Origin: Muricea muricata
Lineage: Eukaryota; Cnidaria; Anthozoa; Malacalcyonacea; Plexauridae
Direction: 5' to 3'
DNA length: 64,000 bases
Assembly: GCA_963855995.1 (NCBI GenBank)
Contig: OY979728.1
Location: 3,024,330-3,088,329 of the forward strand
Shown here: piece after piece, positions 48,943 through 62,610 of the stretch
Numbering within the stretch: position 1 is the stretch's first letter
How the letters are laid out: the number at the start of each line of letters is the position of its first letter
The notes under the pieces: model-generated
Seen by the model: only the letters and a program-made list of their open reading frames with translations
What the model was told of the DNA's origin: nothing
Database searches by the model: none
Made by a program: the position numbers and the translations under genes

Positions 48943-50257
48943 TTCATAATGAAATACAGGATTAAAAACATCATAATTCGTGATCGCCCGAGTGTGTGTA
49001 CTGTTAATTCCTTGACTAACTTTGAGCTGCATGAAATCGATGAGTTGGTACACGACACAATGGGGAATGATGGGATTTTCGAAATACATTACCGACAAAG
49101 GGACAGTGAAATATATCAAAGAGTGAATTTTGACTACAGAACACCGTTATACTTATCCTGCGAAAGTGATTTGTAGAAATATTTACTAAATCCCATAATG
49201 CTAAGCGCGGACATTGTTTAGGCTAGCAAATCCCGCTAAAACCAAAACGGAAAGTCATCGCTTTGGAACTAGAAGAAGCTCTTACAACTCTTTTCTTTGT
49301 TAAAGCCTCGAGCTTATCATAGCTCCAAACCGACGACATTTTGTTTTTAGTATGGTGGAAGTTGGTACCCCAAACAATGTGCACGCAAAGCATTATGGGA
49401 TGTAATAAAAATAATGAATAATTGTGGAACTATTATGATGACCACAGATGACCAGACTATTAAACAACAAAAATTAAAACAATTGGATATTTTCGAAATA
49501 AATTAATGAAAGCATTAATTAGTTAATCCTCATTGAACAACTTGAAAAAATTCCTATCCTAATTGTCATCGTAATTTGAGAACAGTTTGCAAAACCTATC
49601 TAGCATATGATGACCAGTTTGAACATTTTTTGCGGGTAAAAATGACAAATTTTCTTGACGCATGTTATTTATAATTAGTGTCCATATTGATACAAAAGGG
49701 AAACGCGATTAGATTATGACCTCAAGATTACTATAGGGCAATAGAACGATTTAACTATCACTCAGAAATTAAGAGACAATGATGTAATTGTTTTTATGAG
49801 GAAAACATACTTTGCCAAAGTACCGTACTGAACTTAATAAACATGCCATTCAAGTAGATGTCTGTTTGCCTGTTTGATACAATCAATCACGGCCCATACG
49901 CAATCACACCATAGTCAATCAAATGTAGCATTAGCCATTGCAGAGCTGATGATGATGAGTATTAGATGATTTTTGTAGATAGTGATGTATGTTTCACTTT
50001 GATAAATGGTTTACCAATACCAATTCTAGCATAAATTGTATCATGAATATAATGCAGAAAAATTAAAAATACAGCTTAAACTTTGAACAGTTCTAAGTAG
50101 CAGAATATGGAGGGAATTTGTCCTTTCCATTCCTTTTTATCCATCATTTTCCCTTCCTCTTTACCTCCCTTATCCCTTCTCATCAACCCATATCCTCTTT
50201 CTATCCCAGACTTTTAGCATCACATTAGAGTGGCAAAATGGGAAATTTCAACAAACC
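48943..50257. other. Intergenic between convergent GPCR and ZCCHC9
   Basis: 3' flanks of two convergent genes; ATTAAA at 48961-48966 may serve the GPCR. Nothing else recognised. Confidence 0.4.
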
Positions 50258-52916
50258 TTAAAATTTCACAACATTTTCTTTTTGTTTTCCATGTTTCTTT
50301 TTCTGTTTAGGAATGTCAGTTCCCATAACGTCCTCAGCATCTGCGCTTTTATGACTTGATCCTTCTGTTACAGTCAGATTCACGAACTCTGCTGCGTTAC
50401 CTGTAGTAAAAAAAATATTACACAAACTGTTACGGCACACATTATAACAAGGCTGAGACCTTGCATAAACTTGGACACTTTTTGTGTAGTAACAAGTACA
50501 CTACAACATTAGTTCTGATAAAGTCATATATATAATATAATTTATGTAATTTTAGACTTTGCATGGTGAATTTTATTATAATTTATGTATAATTTGTGGA
50601 AACACCATGTTAATTTTAATTGATTTCATTATGAACTGTTATAAACTTAATATGTACCTTTGTTTTTCTTCTTCAAAAGTTCTGGACAATCACGTTTCAA
50701 ATGTTCAACAGAGCCACATATTTTACACCCTCCTCCTGTTTCAAAAGACAAATCAACTGAGTTTACTGTCAGATGATATAAACATACATGGTCACCCACT
50801 TCATACAGGATTCTTAAGGGGATAATTTGGGAGGTGGGCACATCTTCAGAAATGGTCCAGCACCTCCCTGACAAAAGTCACATAATAGATATATTCAAAA
50901 AATCAAAATCTAATAAAATTTGAGCATTTTACCCAATGGTTGCAACTTGGTTAATACAAACCAGAAATTCAACACAGCTATCCCTCATACTTTGAAATAC
51001 ATTAATTCCCATAATATTCACCAATGTCAAAATTGAAGTACAGACATTACAAAGAACAAATCTATTTCATAACAAGACCTGTTTCAGATCATCCTCAGAG
51101 TATGAAAAACTAGATTCTTATTAATCTGAAACTGCAGAAAACAATGAAAATTTGTTGTCTTGAGTAGGATTTGCATTTTTACCTAAGGGTTTCTAGTCCG
51201 CCAAGTGAGCTAGCATCAAGCCATGATCTAAAGAGCACTGGTTGAGAAACCCAAAGATGCCAGTTCAAAACCTACTGGAGACAACAAATTTTTCATTGCT
51301 TTCTGCAGTGTCAGACTAATACACAAGGAGTACCTTGTGGATATAATCCTCTGGGATTTTCAGGACATGATCTTGACAGATGTCCCATCTCCTGACAAAT
51401 GAAACATTTTGCAAATGGAAAAGGACCTAGAATAAAAACATCAAATAATATTAACTTCTGACCACTGACCACTCATAATCAAAATAGCTTTTACAAATTA
51501 TTTCTCATTGTTTGTCAATACCTGAGTCCTTATTGTCAATGTTCACTTTACAATTCTTTGTCGTATGATCGGACGAGCCACATTTGAAACAACTTCCAAT
51601 ATTCATATCACTCTTGTTTGGGCACTCTGATGCTTTGTGACCATGTGTCCTGCACACAAAACAACACTAAACAAAAAGTCAGATATCAGTACAGTGTTAT
51701 GGCACTTGTCATTGCAAAATTCCTATGAGCCCTTGGCGCTGTTTCAAAGACACAAGCCCAGGTAAAATATAAATAAAAATTTAGAGGTAAAATAAGCAGT
51801 GCCCGTTTTCCTTTGTATGTTTATATGGTTGACAGTTTACACTCTTGGAAGGATAACCTTTATAGAAAAAGCTGTACACAGCACACAGATTAAACATCCA
51901 GCTTATACATCCATCATTTTGGGCACTGTCTCTTCTTTTTTATTGCTTTCAGGTAGTGAAAGAACCTATACATTTCACGTGCAACATAAACCTAATTAAT
52001 ACCTTTTGTTTTTTCCTTCTAAGTCTTCGAGCTTCGATCTGTTTTTGTCTCTTTGGGTCTAGGACTGTCCCCTTCTTCTCTTGCATTGGGTCTTTCTTAT
52101 ATTTTGAAAAAATTTTCTTCTTCCTGCTTGGCAAAGGAGCATCGTCCTTTTGGTGTGTTGCATATTTAGGTGACTTATCTATTGACAAAATAGAACACTG
52201 TGAAAATTGGGAATCACAGCTTGGGGAGCGATGTGATATAAGTGGTGAAAATCTTCTTATAGAAGTGTTATATATGAATTTTTCAGTAGATTTAAGAGTA
52301 TTTTAACTTTCCATTCACCGTTTAAAGTTTCTGAATTATACTACTCAATGAAACAATTGCTTTACACATGAGCACTTTGAAAGTTCACATGCATCTAGGT
52401 ACATTACATATATACATGCAGTTACTACGGCTTGAGCATACATTTAAAAATATGATCAGTGTTTTCAGTGAAAATAGTCAAATGGGTACGATTAATATCT
52501 GGGCCGCCACAGGGTAGGCACATCTGAGTCGCCACCAAGTACGAGAGTATCTAGGCAACTAAGGGGTGTGGCTATTTGGGCAGCTATAGGGCGTGATTAT
52601 CTGGGCACATGCTTGGGTGTCAAGAGTATCTTTACTTGAGAATTTGAAATTGGTAGATGTAGAATCACTTTCTAGAGATAAGGATGCATTTCCCCAGCTA
52701 CAATGAGAATAACATGTGACAGGGTGGTATGTATTAAAAAAAGTACGAATAGCAGGTACGAATAGCACACCAAAGTTGGCGAACTGTTCCAGTACAACCA
52801 TGCGACTAGCCCCTGGGCAAGATTTATAACAAATATTGAAACATACTTGCTGACAAGTCATTCCAGCTTGAAGCTTCTAAAAACTTCCTTTTCCCAGCTC
52901 TCGCAAATCTTGTCAT
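50258..52916 (-). CDS. ZCCHC9: ZCCHC9: CCHC zinc-knuckle nucleolar protein (234 aa)
   Basis: Six exons: 52916-52847, 52178-52003, 51666-51522, 51426-51334, 50735-50658 and 50400-50258 (TAA). They total 705 nt with matching phases (1, 0, 1, 1, 1). The N-terminus MTRFARAGKRKF matches the animal ZCCHC9 start; a Lys/Arg-rich stretch follows (RRLRRKKQK). Four CCHC knuckles follow: CFVCRTHGHKASEC, CFKCGSSDHTTKNC, CFICQEMGHLSRSC and CKICGSVEHLKRDC. The order, spacing and joining phrases (FPFAKC, GLYP, GGGCK) and the C-terminal VVKF are as in human ZCCHC9, which is 271 aa. The family is nucleolar, binds RNA and is linked to pre-rRNA processing. The knuckles could suggest a retroviral Gag, but intron structure and end-to-end similarity rule that out. 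Confidence 0.93.
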
Positions 52917-53120
52917 GCTTGAAAAACTCAATAAAAGCGTTGTCAGTAACAACAAATTTCGTAGCTAGTTAGTATAAATTAAAAGTCTCCATGCAGGCGT
53001 TATACAAATCAGAAATTGCACATGTTGGCCGCCATATTGAATATAACCGCGCGAGGGCCTGGGAATGAGTTCAAAAACAGAAAATTATAGACTGTGATAG
53101 ATGTAGTGTATTTATTTATT

Positions 53121-53345
53121 GTTGGGTTTCACAAGGGCATTTTGCAGTAAATCTGAGTGGGGGTCAATCCAAAATGTATTGATGATTATACTGTACTGGA
53201 GAGAACAAATCTCACGAAATTGCACATACTTGCTGCCAAACACAAGCTCAACACATACAGTGAAAAATTGCTTCCCTCCAATGACTGTGTTCGATCTGGA
53301 GTTGACCCCCAGTGAAATTTATGACGTCACGTGAAACCCAAGAAT
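53121..53345. mobile_element. MITE-like element with TTGGGTTTCAC ends
   Basis: Ends ttgggtttcac / gtgaaacccaa and inner ctgagtgggggtcaa / ttgacccccagtg are inverted. It lies 200 bp upstream of the ZCCHC9 start codon. Confidence 0.7.
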
Positions 53346-54966
53346 AGTATAGTCCGAGGTGTAGTCTCTTACTCAAGTTAGGGTTGTCTTAATTGTCTAA
53401 AAAATCCTCTCAAAATAAGATATAATCTTAACTTGAGGCACCAAAACACGCCAAAAACAAAAGTTTGAAACAAAATTTTAAGATCATTTTCTTTATTTCT
53501 CGTATCCCTCGTAAATTATCCGTCGTCTCGCATTGTGCCATGCCGTACTTTCGAATTTCAAATATTTTGTTTCACCCGTGTTTGGACGGGGGTGGTTAAC
53601 GGGATCATAACCCATACAAGTATGAACCCATACTCTTGAATGACTCCGAAACTATTGTAACAAGGCCTGTTGTATAAAAAAAGTGTTAAATTAAGACTAA
53701 CTAGCTTTGATGAACTGTGAAACGATAAAGAAACAACTACTTAAAGGTCTCGCAGATGAGTCAATACGAAAATATATTACCACTATCCCCAAACTCTCAG
53801 ACCTTCATAATCGTGTCTTTCAGTCAACTCAATATCATCAAAGCCTATATCTACAGCCAGTACTAGTCCAAGCACATTTCAGGGAGTTCTTACTCTTCTA
53901 TATTTGGGAAGAAAGACCAAGCCTGAAGACGGACTGTTTTTGGGCGAGGCGTTAAAGATTGGGCGAAGGGGGGGGGGAAGGGGGGGGGGGAAGAGAGGGA
54001 AAGAGAGTCTGTGGACGACATTCATAATTGTAATAAGTTCTGACTTAAAATATATCCGACTTTTTCTGGATGCATAAACTGCCATTACTAATGCATCTCC
54101 GAGGTACGCCAAAGTCTTCATATCAAACACAAAATGTACACTGTTTAGAAATTTAACTTATAATCACTATATAATCACGTACAAGTTAACTAATTTAATT
54201 CTTGTACAAAAAATTAAAATGTTTTACATTTCATTAGGTAAGATGTATATACTATTATTACTGTATTTGGCTATACGTATGATAAGCCATATATCAGAAT
54301 TCCAGGGGCCGATTGTTCAAAGCTTATTTGGCGTTAATTCTAGGTTAAATGCTCCACCCACTAGTTTTCCTTCTATATTTCAACGCATCAATTTGCTTTA
54401 AAACTTGAGAAACTTCGATCCAGGAAAGATTTACGAAAAAAATATTTTATGTTCATAAACATGCAAGCTCTTGGAAGAATGGTTTTTAATTTTGATTGTA
54501 CTTGAGGTAACCTGCCTTTGAAAAGCAGGCCACTGGAAGACAAAATGTACGTTTAATAGATATTTATTATACGGCTCGCTGCAAACTGCTTTAATTTAAA
54601 AACTACCTGAAGCCTGAAGGTGAATCCAGACTGAATGCGACTTATAAAATCCAGAAATCCCTCTCAGGCACAGTGGTCTAGGAGTTTAACCCAGAGATGA
54701 AACATTGCTGTTCACCGTTTCTGCACTAGGACTTTTTACTGAACTAATAAGTCGGTGTATAGAGGCAGGAATTCAAAAGGTGAAAGCCAAGGTCCACAGA
54801 ATATTTCAACGCAGGCAATTATCAACGCCGAATAAAACAGCATTCTAGTAGAGCGAAAGCTAACTTACAGTGAATTTTACTAGCGTGACTTCCTGCACGT
54901 AGAAGTCACAAATTAACTGCCATTGAATGGATTTAAACTGTATTTTTATTTCAGTCGTCCTGTACT

Positions 54967-57900
54967 TTAAGTGTTCCTTTGAAGAATCACATTGAATACA
55001 AACACAATGTCATCACGGACCGGCGGGACTTCAACTTCGTTAAGAGCCAATTGTAAAGATCGGGCAAGATTGATGGGTTGGTTGTTTGGGCCAAGGCTCC
55101 ATTTCTAGTAAACGAAATATACTTAGGATAAAGGCACTTTGGAGAGATTACTTTAAGAGCCATCGACCGCAGTAACGTACTATAATTAAAGTTGGTTCAT
55201 ATACACCATCAACAATGGATGGTTCGTAGAGCTATCCAGTAAGTAGTGTAACACTGGATGAATAATACATGAACCTTACTGGAGCAACAGAAATAACAGC
55301 TTTGAAGTGATAGAAATGTCTAGTGTTAATATAGTTTTTAAAATAGTTCAGTTTAGGTTTCCAACTGTAGTAACACGGGATGAATAAGAGATGATCCTTA
55401 CTGGACCTTCAGGAAGAACAGTTCAGAACTGATAAAGCTATCTGATGTAAATAAAATTAGTTTAGTTTAGGTTTCCTTCTGTAATAACACCGAATCAAAA
55501 AGAGATGATCCTCACTGGACCTCTTGGCAGAACAGTTTAGAACTTATAGAGCTATTCAGTATAAATAAAGTTAGTTTAGTTTAGGTTTCCTTCCGTAGTA
55601 ACATTGGATGAATAAGATATGATTTTTACTGGGAAACAAGGAAGAACAGTTTAGAACTGATAGAGCTATTCAGTGTAAATATAGTTTGTTTAGTTTAGGT
55701 TTCCTTCTGCAGTAACATTGGATGAATAAGAGATGATCCTTACTGGACCTCTAGGAAGAACAGTTTAGAACTGATAGAGCTATTCATTATAAGTAAAGTT
55801 AGTTTAGTTCAGGTTTCCTTCTGTAGTAACACTGGATGAATAAGAGATGACCTTACTGGACCTCCAGGAAGAACAGTTTAGAACTGATAAATCTATCCAG
55901 GTTTCCTCCATGAGTTGTAGCTCTTACTGGAACCCCAGGGAAGATAGTTTATAATATAATAACTTAATTCAACTCACATACCTTATAACTCCCTGGACCA
56001 AGTGATAAGGTCAAGTTCAACCGTTTCTCTGCATTAGACCGAAGCCTGTTCGCAAACGTGAGCAAACACCCGCCACAGGCCTGCCTCACGTCACTTTCCA
56101 ACTTGTCAACTGACTGCTGTGGATTGTCGGAAGTGATCTTCCTCTGTATGGCTGCTTCAATCTCTCTGGTTTTTACCCGATCTATCACGACGTTTGTTTG
56201 ACCTGCGTCTGCCTGCACACTGGGATGGCTTGGGTAACTGGCAGTTGGATAGGAACCTGGATGAATGAAGCGAGCAATTTAGCGGTGGATAATTATGTAC
56301 GTTCTCTCGCAAAATGAGAGGATCGATTGAAATTGGAAAGCATAGTACTCCAGCTGATCTGACCATGAGTAAAAAGGCCTGGAAGTAGCTATCAAATAGA
56401 AATTTTAGCCATTCATATCTTTTATTTTCCTTCACGAAACTTGTTGAAACTTAGTAATTATGTTTGGTAAAGTAAATTGTACGTGTACCAGAAATTTGGA
56501 GCCGAACTAAATCATACTTAATGAGAAATTTGCTAGTTTGGCTCGAAAAATGGATTTCCATTTCACAACTAGTACCAGTACTTTTTCGTGCTTTCAGATC
56601 ACCTAGCTATAGATGAAGAGGGAGAGCCACTAGGTCGACAATACGTGGCCGGCTCTCTTTACTCCGCGAAATTGTCAGATAGGGCCTGTTTATATGATCC
56701 CGGCTAGACGAGACGGGACAGTTGACGCATACTGACATTAGCTTCATGTAAGCAAGTCTGCTGCATGATCGGATCTTACACGACTTGTAGCAGTCTCAAG
56801 ACCGACAGAATTTATCCACTAACCTCTACTCGGCTGTCTTGGAGGTTGTACGACTCTGACTGGTGTGGGGACGTCAAGAACGCTGGCACAGGTATCGCTC
56901 GTCCAGCGAAGAGTGAACTGTTCTTTGGAGTCTGGAGAGTTCCCAACGGCCATGACGCAGTTTGTCCCCTGGTATATTGCTTGTCGTATTTCTCTCGCTT
57001 GACTATCACTGAACGTCACAGTGATACCATCTAGAAAATAAGACACAAAATTACAGTGATACCTTTTCTCAGTGGCGCAACAATAAGACAAGGTGCCCCC
57101 CCCCTGATCCAAGGACCTTCTCCTATAAGTACTCCGGCGGAAATCGAATGCTCCGACCACTGAGCCAAAGAGTAAAGACTACAAAGAGGGACAGGTTCAG
57201 TCAAAAAAGCGTAAGGTGCTTGCGTGATGATTCGTCATGAGCGCCATGTTCCCAGCCAGTGCCCTAAACGGAAGCATTTCCACTTTAATATTTAAGGGGG
57301 AATGCTTGTGTTTAGGGCACTGGCTAGGAAAATGGCGCCCATGACGAATGCTTGCCCCCCCCCGAAATATTAAAAATGGCTATCAATACCGGGGGAAAAA
57401 ACCCATCACCAGCAGATAATTTAATAAAATATAAGAAAAAACATACTCCGAAAAACAACATCTTGTAAACTCAAGATTCGAGCTTTTAAAAACAAGACAA
57501 CAATTTTGCGGTGATTTTCTGGTTTGACAATGACTTTGAAATAGAGTCGAAATATCACCGCAAAATTGTTGTCTTGTTTTTAAAAGCTCGAATCTTGAGT
57601 TTACAAGATGTTGTTTTTCGGAGTATGTTTTTTCTTCTAATACCGGGGGAAATACTTCTGTTTAGGGCACTGGCTAGGAACATGGCGCCCATTATGAATC
57701 ATCACGCAAGCACTTTACGCTTTTTTGACCGAACCTGTCCCTAGCTCTTTGTAGTCTCTACTCTTTGACTGAGCTACAGGTACGGAGGAAGTTGACAGAG
57801 CATTGGGCAGACATCGCAAAGGCTTAGGTAGTTCTGATTCCTGCTGGAAGACCTACAGTTAACAATGAATTCGTCTTGAGTGTTTCCTTCTGTATTGTCT

Positions 57901-60900
57901 CTCGTGTGATAATATATGACGAAAATACATTATTTAGAGTATTTTTAAAAATCACTGACTCACAAACCTTCTACAACCTCGATGCCAAATCTGGTACTGG
58001 AATTGCAAGCATCGCCAAACGTTAAGACGAGGAGTATGGCACTGAATGCAAGATCTAAATGGAATTAGTAGAATCATGCTAGTATACTATTGCAAATGCT
58101 GTAATTTGATTGGTTACTCTACTCGCTATCTATTCCTCGATAGATAGCGAGTAGCGAAACAATCATCTTCCTATAGAGATGTCTTTTAAAAAAATTGCTT
58201 AAAAATCAAATTTTTTGTTCAATATTCCATGTTTGACCTCTGATTCTACTAAAACAATTAGATTACTCGCTCTCGATTTCTATGCGGTGATAGTTGATTC
58301 GGGCTTCGCTCTCATCAACTATCACCGCATAGAAATCGAGAGCGAGTAGAAATCGAGAGCGAGTAATCTAATTGTCAAATAAAAATACGCCGCAGAGGTA
58401 CACATGAAACTTCGACAAGAAACGAGATATAGCTTCCTAATTCAGTCAAAATTTGCACATTGACTGCTGGAACTATTCAAAGCCGACACAAAATACTCCA
58501 ACCGAGCTGTACAAAAAAATTTTGTCTGTTCATTTGAACAGTTTCTTTTAGAAATTCTAGACAGTGTCGGTGGTGCAGTTAAAAAATAGGACCATATATG
58601 GTTGTTAGAAGTTGATAAGTGTTGATAATAGTGGACAAAAGTTCATAGAGTTTCGACGAATCTCAACTTACATTGGTTTCTAGTTACAATCCGCTCGTCG
58701 CTATTTTGTAGGACAACAAAGCCTCTGCGAGCCGACGCCGTTTGGCTAAGAGAGTAAACGAAATGTCCGCTGGCCTCTGAAACGACGTCTCCGGCAATGG
58801 GAACAGTAACTGGCTTACTTTCGTCCACCAATAAACTATCCAACACACTGATAACCTACAAGGTACAGAATATGCATGACCACGATCTCTGTGAACCTCG
58901 ATATGTCTAAAAAGTCATGTAAGACCAATGAAAAGGCACTAGCTTAAGCGATCAAAAAACCTCTGGGAGGGAGTGTACATGACCATGTAAAGATGGAATC
59001 TCCCCCCCCCCCCCCCAATAGAAACAGATGGGCCCGGCAAACGGACACAAGCAAACAAACAAATACTGCACTCAAACCTCAGTCTGATAGGCGAAAGGCA
59101 ACTCCAAAACAACTTTACTGCCAGATTTTAAAATGTGGACGTCGGGAATCATAGCTTGGGGAATCTTGTTATGCTACAATTGAAATAAACAGTAGGGTGT
59201 TGAAATCATAGACAACCTTTCTCACATTTGACGTGAAATGCGGAGAAACCAGTCATACATGAAATTTGATTGGCTTGTCATTTTCTTGCGAACCAATTAA
59301 ACTTCGCGTAACAACTCACAACCGCATTTGACGTCATTATGAGACGTTTCTCTGCGCTGACGAAATTCATCTGCATTTTATACGTACCAGAAACTGATTC
59401 AAAGCAAAAAACGTGGAGTAGAACAACTCATTCGGTTCAATACCACAAACACTCGGCCGGTCTCTTGAGCTTATAGCTGGCGAAGGAAAACCTAGTCTCA
59501 AAAGAGACAACCAGAACGAGACGCTTCTATCAGTTGATATATCTCAAACAAGCTACACTGGAATTACAACGAACATTACACTGTCAGAAACAAATTAGTT
59601 CTTTAGATACATTTTACTGGAACAATATTTTACCGGTTAAAAAATAACAAACAATTTGGTTATTTCAACCAATTTGTTGGATGTATTGACCACATAATGT
59701 TAATAAAATCAAACTATATAAAAAACTTTATTTACCGAGGGTGCAAATGTCATTACTGAATACTTAGTAGTTTTCATGATGGCCCACGAACTATACATAA
59801 CAAACTGAATACATAACACTATATAGGTACAAACGAAATTACAGAAATCCAATATGCCTTGTCTACTACAAAGTCTTCACTTGAACGCTACTTCTCAACC
59901 TTATAGAGAGTACTGCTTTCTTAAAGTTATGATTGTATCTCTCATCCTCCGTTGAGGCGACCCTATGTCATGAACGATAATATGATCGCACTTACATTGC
60001 TGCTGCACGCCCAGAGCATTTAGCAATCTGGTAGGGACATACTTCGCACACGGCAGTTCAGCCCGCTTCAGTAAAATGCCAAAGAGTACCTCCTTCCCTG
60101 GGGAGTGATTTTGAATGAGCTTGGGCTAAAACAACAAAGTAAAACAGACGATGAAGGTCGACATGCATGCATACATGACTTTCTAAACAAGCTAGTGACG
60201 GCCATGGACACAACAGAATCCTTTTCCGGCTGATAATTTCAGCAGGTATAAAATGAATGTAATTCCGAATAAGAAGTGCATATTAATTTTACACAAGCTT
60301 CAATTAAACTGTATAGTTCGAATCAAATCAGATTCATCTTCAGCAGAGTTTGTGCGCCATATCTTGTACACTCTGCTGAAGACGTATCTGATTTGATTCG
60401 AAATATACAGTTTAATTGTGTATAATTAATATGCACTCCTTATTCGGAATTACATTCATTTTATATGGATCCCACAGCTTCCACGAGAACAATAGAAAAT
60501 TTTGGCTTGGCGTTTACGGCAAACGGCCAAGTGAGTTGTCCTAAATTCCGTTCGGGAGGGAGCCGAAGGGACAAAAATCAAACCTAACGTCTATAGAAAT
60601 TCTACTTACAGTTTTATTAACGTCTATGAAAAGGAATCCTGCATTCTCTAGGCTGCCAAGCAAAGGGTTGGTAAAAGCCAAGAAAGTTCCATGCTCAAAT
60701 CGTTCACCTGCAAAACGACGATAAAATATTCCATGATTCTATGAGAACAGTGGATATATAAAGGCCTGTTCAAACGAAGCCAACACGTTGGTGCAACATC
60801 ACTCGACATTGTTGGATGCAACATGTTGGCCTCGTTTGAACACCATGTTGGAAGATGTTGGCTTAATTTTAAACTTGCTTAAAATTTCGTTTAACATCAT

Positions 60901-62610
60901 ATGCAATATTGTTGGGCCAATAATGTTGCATGATGTTGGCTTCGTTTGAACAGGCCTTAAAGGAAACCAAGGTTTTCCCTGGTTTTTCCTTGGGTCCGCT
61001 TTGTATATTGGATCTAGGTGAATTGGAAAGGTCCGAAGCGGTTGGGATATTGTTTGAAATGAAATAAATGAAAAGAACCAATTCTAGTTATTTTCCTATC
61101 ACCATAATGCGTATTTTAGTTTTTCTTGGGTTGAGAATGGATTTCCAGCCGCCATTATTTTTTTCGGACTTACATCTGAAAAAGAATTCTTTCAATGACC
61201 AATTCAACTCAAACAAGTTCATTTCAATTGCGCTGAACGATTTGGTGGGAAGATTGACTTTCAAATTCAAAAGTCATTTCGTAATTGAGTGGAGGCATTA
61301 TGCCCCTACAGACTCCCTAAACAAACCCAGGATGTGAGAAGATTGATAAAGTAAGTAAGTTGCATTGGTTGATAAAATCAGAGGGTAATTGTGCCTTTAA
61401 CCCTACCACCATGTGTATGATTACCAGCCGAGATTAAGACACTTCAGGTCTTAACTCTTCAGGTGATTGGCACTGCAGATTGGAGCGAAAGGAAAAGAAA
61501 AGCTGGTCGGAGGAATACCAACCTCGATTGACAATGAATGAATAGATCGTGCGGTAAACCTTGACCATTTCATAAGGAAACACATCTTCCGCAAGGCGTT
61601 TTTCAAGTGCAAAAGCGATTTCTTTTTCCCCACAGCTCGAAAAGCCACTGCTGCAGAGAAACCATGCTTCGTGTAACTCTTGCTTGATCACAACTGAAAA
61701 CAACGTATATCGGTACAGTACAATTTAGCTATATACCATGATGTTAGGATCGGTCACTGTTTGTTATTTAAGGAGTGATTGGCGGATGCATAAAGCTATA
61801 TGCTGTGAACATCTTGTAACATGCTCGATAAGGACCATCAACCTAATTTTATAAAGTTTTCCCAACAAGACTGATACAAGTCATGATATTTCATAATTCT
61901 TCTAATTATGCGAATAATTGTTTTAGTATAATTTCTTTAGTGAAATTTACGTGTATAAATGCACAGTCATCTTTTATGAATACAGTTCACTTCTGAAAAT
62001 TCCTAAGTAAAGACTAAAGTTTACATTAATAATTTTTAAATAGCGAAAAAAGTATTTAATAAGGTATTTGCAAACGATCTATTACCTTAAGACGGTTTAA
62101 CATCAAAGTTTGTTTGTATTCCTTGAGTTTATATTAATGCAATTTTTCTTCATTTGCTAATTTTGGCAAAAGTATAATTCATCAAAAAGACTCTCATTGG
62201 CGTCCAGTTTGAAAAAATGCCGACTAGTAAATAATGCCTAATACTTACTAGTCAGGCAACCAATCAAAATGTTTGAAAACCATTATTTACTAAAGAAATT
62301 ATACCGAAACAATATTATTACAGCCTTGTGTTATCAACTTTGCGACAGTCTTGTTACAACAGGACTATATAAGAGGTGTTACATCAACCTTGTAATACAA
62401 GACTGATATTACGATTGATAACATTGCGAAAAAACTTGCTGATGGCTTGTTGACAAACAAGCTACTACAAGTTGTGAGCGTTTTATACGTCTGCACACAA
62501 CCACTTGTTTTCCATCGTGCACAGATCAACATCTTGATCATCTCTACCTTGAATCTTCCTGGCTGTTATGGCAAGATTAGTAGCGGCTTGTATCACAGCA
62601 CCTTCTTGGG
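54967..62610 (-). CDS. Unrecognised multi-exon gene (gene D), 5' end not found
   Basis: Eleven exons join in one frame with GT..AG borders and matching phases: 62610-62548, 61693-61523, 60707-60610, 60125-59996, 59476-59388, 59173-59078, 58855-58672, 58054-57968, 57030-56824, 56256-55982 and 55104-54967 (TAA). They encode about 512 residues; the first visible exon needs an upstream partner ending in phase 1. I do not recognise the family. Visible features: a helical, Glu/Lys-rich start (AITARKIQ, KEIAFALEKRL); an FTNPL..LENAG segment resembling an Ig-like or transglutaminase-type beta-barrel strand pair; a hydrophobic run LAFSAILLVLTFG near the middle, which could be a core strand or a membrane segment; a VRVVQPPRQPSRG proline-rich linker; and a Cys-Gly-Gly-Cys motif near the C-terminus. 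An AATAAA on the minus strand (54945-54950) follows the stop. Intron 10 is almost entirely 114-bp satellite. Individual exons are moderately sure; the joined model should be tested by RNA. Confidence 0.62.
55195..55915 (+). repeat. 114-bp satellite S, array 2 (inside gene D intron 10)
   Basis: Six or so units with a measured step of 114 bp (ggtttcc at about 55583, 55697 and 55811). It occupies most of the 877-bp intron between the last two exons of gene D, antisense to the gene. Confidence 0.88.
57215..57735. repeat. Nested inverted repeats in gene D intron 8
   Basis: Outer element: gtgcttgcgtgatgattcgt..ttagggcactggctagga and its complement ending tgaatcatcacgcaagcac. Inserted inside is a second palindrome: aacatactccgaaaaacaac..caattttgcggtgat with complement at 57555-57635. 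A relative of the inner unit lies at 35820-35960. Confidence 0.82.
58060..58385. repeat. Dispersed repeat with hairpin end, family of 4695-4925
   Basis: Matches 4695-4925 over the first 210 bp, then has its own inverted repeat: ctctcgatttctatgcggtg / caccgcatagaaatcgagag. Lies just upstream of gene D exon 58054-57968, in intron 7. Confidence 0.8.
60248..60465. repeat. Foldback element in gene D intron 3
   Basis: Arms ataaaatgaatgtaattccg..cttcagcagagt and the complement actctgctgaag..cggaattacattcattttat, loop near 60350. Non-coding. Confidence 0.85.
60762..60960. mobile_element. MITE with AAGGCCTGTTCAAACGAAGCC ends
   Basis: Inverted ends aaggcctgttcaaacgaagc / gcttcgtttgaacaggcctt, with several CAACATGTTGG/ATGTTGGC submotifs inside. 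Non-coding, about 200 bp, in gene D intron 2. Confidence 0.78.

Noticed and set aside
50650..51670. CCHC knuckles as a sign of a retroviral or retrotransposon Gag
   Set aside because: The knuckles are on separate spliced exons and the whole protein matches ZCCHC9 from first to last residues.
53707..53955. Plus frame of 82 codons that loosely recalls a retroelement gag segment
   Set aside because: No zinc knuckle, protease or reverse transcriptase nearby; too short to support.
53879..54130. Minus frame with LAYLGDALV, recalling the RNase III signature
   Set aside because: The rest of the frame does not fit an RNase III domain, runs into a G/C homopolymer tract, and no flanking exon supports it; chance match most likely.
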